From Candidatus Helarchaeota archaeon (GTDB lineage: Archaea > Asgardarchaeota > Lokiarchaeia > Helarchaeales > HEL-GB-A): DNA of 56,760 bases. Both the position numbers and the translations under genes were made by a program. Below the pieces are notes generated by a model. It was not told where the DNA came from. It ran no database searches and saw nothing but the letters and a program-made list of their open reading frames with translations. Shown one piece after another: positions 51,901 through 56,760 of this stretch (the first letter of the stretch is position 1; every line of letters begins with the position of its first letter). The stretch covers positions 1 through 56,760 of the forward strand of contig JABXJT010000026.1 in NCBI GenBank assembly GCA_013375455.1. Direction: 5' to 3'.

Positions 51901-54900
51901 TTAGTGGGTTGGCATCTCCGTGATTGGCGAGTCGGATTGCCCACCCGTCCCGCTGGAGTCCAGTTCCCCTTCATTACTCTTCTCTTCCGTTCCTTGGTGG
52001 GTGTGCATGTCACCGCCGCCAAAGTCACCTTCATGGGCATAGTGGATATACAATGGTTCTAACTCAGCGATGAAGCCATCAATGGTTAGGATGAGCGCAT
52101 CCGCCTCGTCTGCTGGAATCCTACCCTCCGCCTTGAAGTCGATGATCTGGCATTTCGCGCATTCCAATGCATATATGCTCAGGATGACGTGAAGTTCGGC
52201 GATGTCCCCGCACCCCACCGCCATCCACAGCAAGGCGGAGTCGAGGCTCTCGCTCGCCGCCCATAATTTTAGGTCAATCCTAAGTGCTGTCAACAGGCAA
52301 TATTCAGTAAAGATCTGATCCGCGAGCTGCTCAATCTCCGCCTCAATTTGCGCCACTTTCATCGCTTCTTCGGTCCCAACCGTCGCCCCCATCGTCAAGG
52401 TGATGTGATCGCGAATCGAATGGAGATATGTCGAGATGAAGGTGCCATCCTCTTCCGAAATTAATCCAATCCAGTCCAGAATGATGGTGATGACGTCAGA
52501 GAGTTCAATATTGGCCTTCGCTAACTTATCAAGGACCACCGACTTGGGAATCGCCTCGTCTAGATATGCCTCTAACGCCTCATTCAGTAAGCATTCAGCG
52601 GCATCCAATCGGTTAATGATAATCCAATCGAACAGGAAGTAGACCCGGTCATCGACCTCAGTCCGTAAATCTGCAATTTCATGTAAAATATACAGCAACA
52701 TACTCTTCGGAGTGGAAATAATGGTTAAGTTAGCAAAATTAAAAGAGAATAACCACATGGATGTTAGGCTATGAGATAATAAGATAAAAGTATAATTGGT
52801 ATCTTCCATTCCTTTCCAATCATGTGGAACTTCTATAGTGATATCGATTGTTCCACTTTCGCAGGGATTCAAATAAATATAACTTTGACTAAGAGATACC
52901 CACTCTAGAGGTAATTCGGAAGGTATTGCTTCATATGTCTGACCAAAATCAATAGGAAAAATAGAAATCTCATAAATGTCAGGAGCATTTCCTATATTAT
53001 GGATTTCAAAAGAAAATGTGGCACTCATACCAGCTTCGGTTGTTATGGATGATGGATCGATTGAAGTTTCCATATCATAAAAGTCGAGGACTCTTAGGAC
53101 ACTAGAGGTCTGATAATATACAGAAGGAATAGTTTGACTGATAACTTTTAGAATGAGTGGATAATCTCGAGGGACCGTCGTACATAGTCTTGGTGGAAAA
53201 ATCGTGATAGCTAGAGGTGAAATTTCGCCTGGGTTCAAAGTGACTGTATCATAAGAAAGAGAGTACCAATCAGCATTCAAATTAAGTAATTCTACATTGT
53301 AGCTATCCGGGGTATTACCCAAGTTTCTGATAGAAAGATAATAAAAGACATGTTCTCCAGGTTCTACCTCTTGTATGGAGGGAAAAGGCGTCACTTCTAC
53401 TTCATAGAAAGGTAAAACTTCAATATTGGCAGATTTTGAGGTGGAAATTGAGGTATCTCGGTGTAAATTCGCTTTAACTTGGAATTCATAATTCTTTGGG
53501 GTTGTAGAATAGTGCCTTGTAGGTATAATTGTAAGTGTAATAAATTCCGATCCTCCACTAGGAACTGTAACTGCACTGTCAGAAAGATAAATCCATTCTG
53601 CTGGAATTCCTAGAATTTCAATATCAATTTGTTCTTCATAAATTCCCAAATTTATTACTTCAATTGAGTATGTAGCCGGATAGCCTGGTTCAATTGATTG
53701 TGAAAGAGGAGTTATTACTACATCGACACCTTTTTCGATTTTGACGTGCAAATTAAAATCTAATGATTGAGAAGCTAGGAGAATATTCAGTGGTATTGTT
53801 TCTATTTCAAATAGATAAGTTCCTGGAACGGTCGTGTCATCAGCGGATACTAATATTTTTACCAGACCAGTTTGTCCGTTGAAAATTCTCACGCTAGTGG
53901 AAGAGATTTGATGGGATCCATAACCAGAAACAGAATCGATAGACCAAGTAACTCCATGAGGTAAATTTAATACATTTATGTCAAAATCTAATTCAATATC
54001 CCCAGTATTGTGGATATAAAGATTGTAAATTGTGTCTCCGGGTTTAAGGATTGTATTTTCATAAGTATTAGAATCGATATAGTATGAAATTATACTGTCT
54101 TCTAAAAATTCTTCTTTTAAGTAATGAAACAAACTTTCTTCCCCATATACATAATCTTGTTGTGAGAACATTTGGGGAAATTGATTGTAAAGGATATCAG
54201 TTATGGTTGGATTGGATTCAACATAGCGCCTAAATGCCCTTGTTGTTATTGCAACAAGATCTATAAAGAGGAATGGAGGTATAATCCAAATTCTTTTTGG
54301 TAAAAGTGGTGGCCAAATGCTAGAAAAGGTTTCATATGAAGCTCTACCAAAATTTTGCCGGAATTTATTCATAACATAATTTGCAAATAGTAATGTAATA
54401 TCTTCAGCTGCTTGTTCATATGTTACTATGTGGTTAATTTTCCAATCCTTATATGCCGTTTCTATTTGTCCTGCGGTTGGTTCTAATGTAGCGGCTTCCC
54501 ATATCCAATTTTCAACTGCACTGGGGGAAAATATCATTGCTTCACAGATCCAAAATGCCAGCATTATTAGTGTGCCTACTATCAACTGTAACACATTTGG
54601 TAAATCCAATGCCCAAGTAAGTAAAGCAGTACAAAGCGCTGCGACTGCCATACTGAAAAGGAATTGCCAAGCTTCCATTGCAATAATTGCGCATACATAT
54701 TCACAATATGTTCTCATAAAGATGACTTTTCGCGAAACAAAATCTTTTAATTCAGATGCGTCCATAGTACCATTAAGATAATCTATAATTTCGCTATTAT
54801 AGCCTCTCTCCATACCTGAAATAGATGTATCATATGCTAGAATCGTTTCAAAATCAGATTTTACGGCTCTTCCTGCTTGTATTAAATCCAAAATATAATG

Positions 54901-55773
54901 ATGAATGATATTAATTCTAAACTGTTCCCATTTTTTGAGGGAACTATTTTGGATTGAATCAACTATTTCCCAAATTGATAAATTATAATAATTGTCACCG
55001 TCTGAATATTCAATATACGCTGGAAAATAGTGATGATCGTCGAAATAAACATATTCATCTGAGACATTAACCTCTACTTGATAATTTTCTAGATATTGTT
55101 CAGCAGAAGAAATCATATTGGGAGTATTTGCATAAAAGTACCCTTGCATAAAAGTTTTCATATCATTCCAACCTACTCCTGTAAATTGGGTAAAATTCTC
55201 CTGAATGAGATCATTAAAATCATAATATTCATTTTGGAATGATGGATCAATTAGTACCATTCCATCAAAGTCTAATCCTGCTATCCGTTGAACTAAATCT
55301 ATGAGCGAATTTTTATAATCTAAGATATAAGGAGAAACAAAAATTTCACTATTTTCTCCAATCGCACTTATTTGTGCCCAGTTAGGTTTTTGAATCAAAG
55401 TGAGTTTATCTTTTAATACCTCTATGGCTGCATATACCTTTAATTTATTTCGCTTTGCATAAGCGATCATTTCAGAAATAACGGGCCAATCAACATAATT
55501 TTTACCATCTTCATCTTTCATTAATAGTATTACAGCAGAAATGTTTTCAATATTACAAAGATATTCGAGATCTCGTTGATAAGTGGGTTGATCTAGGCGG
55601 ATTAGCCCCACATTCAATCTTTCTGAAATATTTTCGCAAGAATATTTAAGATTATTAGGGGAGTTTTCATCGATATTTTCGAATATATTTTGTTTTCTCG
55701 GAGAAAAAACCAAAGGAATCGAAATTAAAAGTATTACAAGTATAACTTTAATTTTTTTATTTCCCTTTAACAA
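51901..55773 (-). CDS. 1,290-residue surface protein: barrel-like domain, membrane helices, Ig-like repeats
   Basis: Signal/anchor helix at residues 7-24. Residues 50-240 have the order of a TIM-barrel glycoside-hydrolase-like domain (LNVGLIRLDQ, VYAAIEVL, FDGMVLIDPSF). A hydrophobic block at about 370-425 forms two to three helices. Three or four Ig-like (NEW3/CARDB-type) repeats follow at 590-1010, each with N-x-G-x-x-x-E/D and a W-x-x-L motif. A helical C-terminal region (1030-1240) and a Gly/His/acid-rich tail end it. DNA encoding the C-terminal part (51901 to about 52690) is clearly richer in GC than the rest, so the gene may be chimeric. TTG start with GGGGTGA upstream. Probably a cell-surface structural protein or glycan-binding enzyme. 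Confidence 0.78.
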   Translation of the reverse strand: MLKGNKKIKVILVILLISIPLVFSPRKQNIFENIDENSPNNLKYSCENISERLNVGLIRLDQPTYQRDLEYLCNIENISAVILLMKDEDGKNYVDWPVISEMIAYAKRNKLKVYAAIEVLKDKLTLIQKPNWAQISAIGENSEIFVSPYILDYKNSLIDLVQRIAGLDFDGMVLIDPSFQNEYYDFNDLIQENFTQFTGVGWNDMKTFMQGYFYANTPNMISSAEQYLENYQVEVNVSDEYVYFDDHHYFPAYIEYSDGDNYYNLSIWEIVDSIQNSSLKKWEQFRINIIHHYILDLIQAGRAVKSDFETILAYDTSISGMERGYNSEIIDYLNGTMDASELKDFVSRKVIFMRTYCEYVCAIIAMEAWQFLFSMAVAALCTALLTWALDLPNVLQLIVGTLIMLAFWICEAMIFSPSAVENWIWEAATLEPTAGQIETAYKDWKINHIVTYEQAAEDITLLFANYVMNKFRQNFGRASYETFSSIWPPLLPKRIWIIPPFLFIDLVAITTRAFRRYVESNPTITDILYNQFPQMFSQQDYVYGEESLFHYLKEEFLEDSIISYYIDSNTYENTILKPGDTIYNLYIHNTGDIELDFDINVLNLPHGVTWSIDSVSGYGSHQISSTSVRIFNGQTGLVKILVSADDTTVPGTYLFEIETIPLNILLASQSLDFNLHVKIEKGVDVVITPLSQSIEPGYPATYSIEVINLGIYEEQIDIEILGIPAEWIYLSDSAVTVPSGGSEFITLTIIPTRHYSTTPKNYEFQVKANLHRDTSISTSKSANIEVLPFYEVEVTPFPSIQEVEPGEHVFYYLSIRNLGNTPDSYNVELLNLNADWYSLSYDTVTLNPGEISPLAITIFPPRLCTTVPRDYPLILKVISQTIPSVYYQTSSVLRVLDFYDMETSIDPSSITTEAGMSATFSFEIHNIGNAPDIYEISIFPIDFGQTYEAIPSELPLEWVSLSQSYIYLNPCESGTIDITIEVPHDWKGMEDTNYTFILLSHSLTSMWLFSFNFANLTIISTPKSMLLYILHEIADLRTEVDDRVYFLFDWIIINRLDAAECLLNEALEAYLDEAIPKSVVLDKLAKANIELSDVITIILDWIGLISEEDGTFISTYLHSIRDHITLTMGATVGTEEAMKVAQIEAEIEQLADQIFTEYCLLTALRIDLKLWAASESLDSALLWMAVGCGDIAELHVILSIYALECAKCQIIDFKAEGRIPADEADALILTIDGFIAELEPLYIHYAHEGDFGGGDMHTHQGTEEKSNEGELDSSGTGGQSDSPITEMPTH

Positions 55774-55940
55774 TATATCACCCCTTACTTTCTTATAAGA
55801 GGGAATTGCAAAACTAAAATTTAACTTTTTTTGTCGAAAAATTGCCCTGAATTTTCATTTTGGTTAGAAAGCAAAATTTAGGAGTTTCCCTTGCTCGTGG
55901 ACTCACAATTGCAAATGTTCAATATTTTCTTTTCTCTGAT

Positions 55941-56760
55941 TTAGTTATTACCTCCAAGAAAGCTCTTTAAGGATAGTTGATATATTTTCTGAGTATTTTT
56001 AATCAGATATTGGAGGGTCAATGTTATCAATTGCAGGCTTATTATGCCAAAATAGACGAATTTATGGTTATTTTGGAGGCCGCGTACGTTAGAACGACGG
56101 ATGTAGGTCCCGTCTTTTAACCGCCCATTGAAGCGTTCTACAGCAGTTCGTTCATTATATTTTCTGTGGTAGGCGGGAATGTCTGCCAGAAGAGGATTAA
56201 AGAAGCGCCAATTCACGTTTGGCAAGTCTTCAAGGCGTTTAGCCTTAGATTTTTTAGGATTATACTTGATCACCGGCAACTTTTTAAGATCGTCCAGGAT
56301 GATTTGCTGAATCTCTTTGGTATCAAAGATTCCATCCGCCAAAAGGTGGGTATATTTGAGGTGAGAGTGGCTTAACAACTCGGATAACAGCTCTTTCATT
56401 TGAAGAATTTGGTGTCTGTTTCCCGGGCTCGTTAAAGGCGGGATTCGTATCATTTCCGATTTTGTGCCAACTGTAAACAGCTCCCAATAGCCATAAAAAT
56501 GACGTTTATCGGATTTATGGCCGATCCCCGCCTCGGAATCCGTTCGCTTAAAAGAATTCGAGTACGTAAGAATTTCAGTGGCGTCAATGGCCAGATCATC
56601 CTTCTCGAATGTTCCCAACGCAGCTAATTCCTCATCCAACTTAAAGAAAATCTTATCAAGCAGTTTGATGGGTAAAATCCTTTTGAAGCGACTGATTGTA
56701 TCATGTGATGGAATTTTGCCCCTCTTGAATCCGCAAAAGCGGTGATATTCCTCAATTTCA
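55941..56760 (-). mobile_element. DDE transposase of the IS4/IS5/IS1182 type (cut by window end)
   Basis: The minus-strand frame is open to the end of the window (its N-terminus lies beyond 56760; a start codon at 56639 is internal). It shows a first catalytic Asp in LAIDATEI, a second in LLADGIFD and the full Y-x2-R-x3-E-x6-K signature in YNERTAVERFNGRLK, which marks IS4-related transposases. Upstream codons (EEYHRFCGFKRGKIPSHDTI) match the usual N-terminal DUF772-like part. No inverted repeat could be identified because the other end is outside the window. The reading frame looks intact. Confidence 0.9.

Noticed and set aside
1..56760. CRISPR arrays, rRNA or tRNA genes
   Set aside because: No regularly spaced repeats of 25-40 bases, no conserved rRNA stretch and no convincing T-loop plus acceptor pairing were seen by eye; a tRNA scan could still find one I missed.

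Overview
The window (about 36-38% GC by eye) most likely comes from an Asgard archaeon. Archaeal hallmarks are TATA-type promoters, archaeal cofactor-independent phosphoglycerate mutases, a MEMO1 protein, two sirtuins and H+-pyrophosphatases. The Asgard-like signal is the set of eukaryote-type signalling parts: two Ras-superfamily small GTPases, one of them translationally coupled to a longin/roadblock-like protein, a second longin-like protein and a PP1/PP2A-type phosphatase. I cannot place it to order level without tree building.

Bases 1-33,400 are mostly housekeeping genes. They run: a PfkB kinase, a HEAT protein, the GTPase/longin pair, a radical SAM protein, two sirtuins, a P-type ATPase, two K+-independent-type H+-pyrophosphatases, histidine biosynthesis (hisA, hisI and the overlapping operon hisG-hisD-hisC-hisB), a stress-like group (charged helical protein, PadR regulator, Hsp20), a PPP phosphatase, three phosphoglycerate-mutase-family genes, threonine synthase, MEMO1, a VIT/CCC1-like transporter and a metallo-beta-lactamase-fold hydrolase.

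Bases 33,400-47,800 look like an accessory/defence island. It holds (i) a four-gene operon of nucleotidyltransferase-like protein, XRE-ImmA/IrrE metallopeptidase, Zn-finger/DUF4186-like protein and radical SAM enzyme, with a perfect 18-bp palindrome at its start; (ii) an operon of an unknown protein, an ASCH protein and a 1,035-residue fusion of NMP-kinase-like, methyltransferase-like and dGTPase-like HD domains, facing a divergent winged-helix regulator; (iii) a solitary C5 cytosine methyltransferase; and (iv) gene fragments (DUF4062, AAA ATPase, DUF4145, PD-(D/E)xK nuclease). Two genes here share the same palindromic promoter element.

Bases 47,800-56,760 hold small membrane proteins, a frameshifted ribbon-helix-helix gene coupled to a fibronectin-III surface protein, a 1,290-residue surface protein with an internal base-composition break, and a DDE transposase cut by the window end.

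Two structural points stand out. In two separate places a gene is flanked by direct repeats of roughly 115 bp, each copying the 5' end of the neighbouring gene: a diverged pair around the P-type ATPase and a 114/115 identical pair around the DUF4062 fragment. This suggests a recurrent way of inserting genes in this genome. The 1,035-residue fusion with its ASCH partner, and the DUF4186/radical SAM/ImmA-IrrE operon, are the best candidates for undescribed systems.
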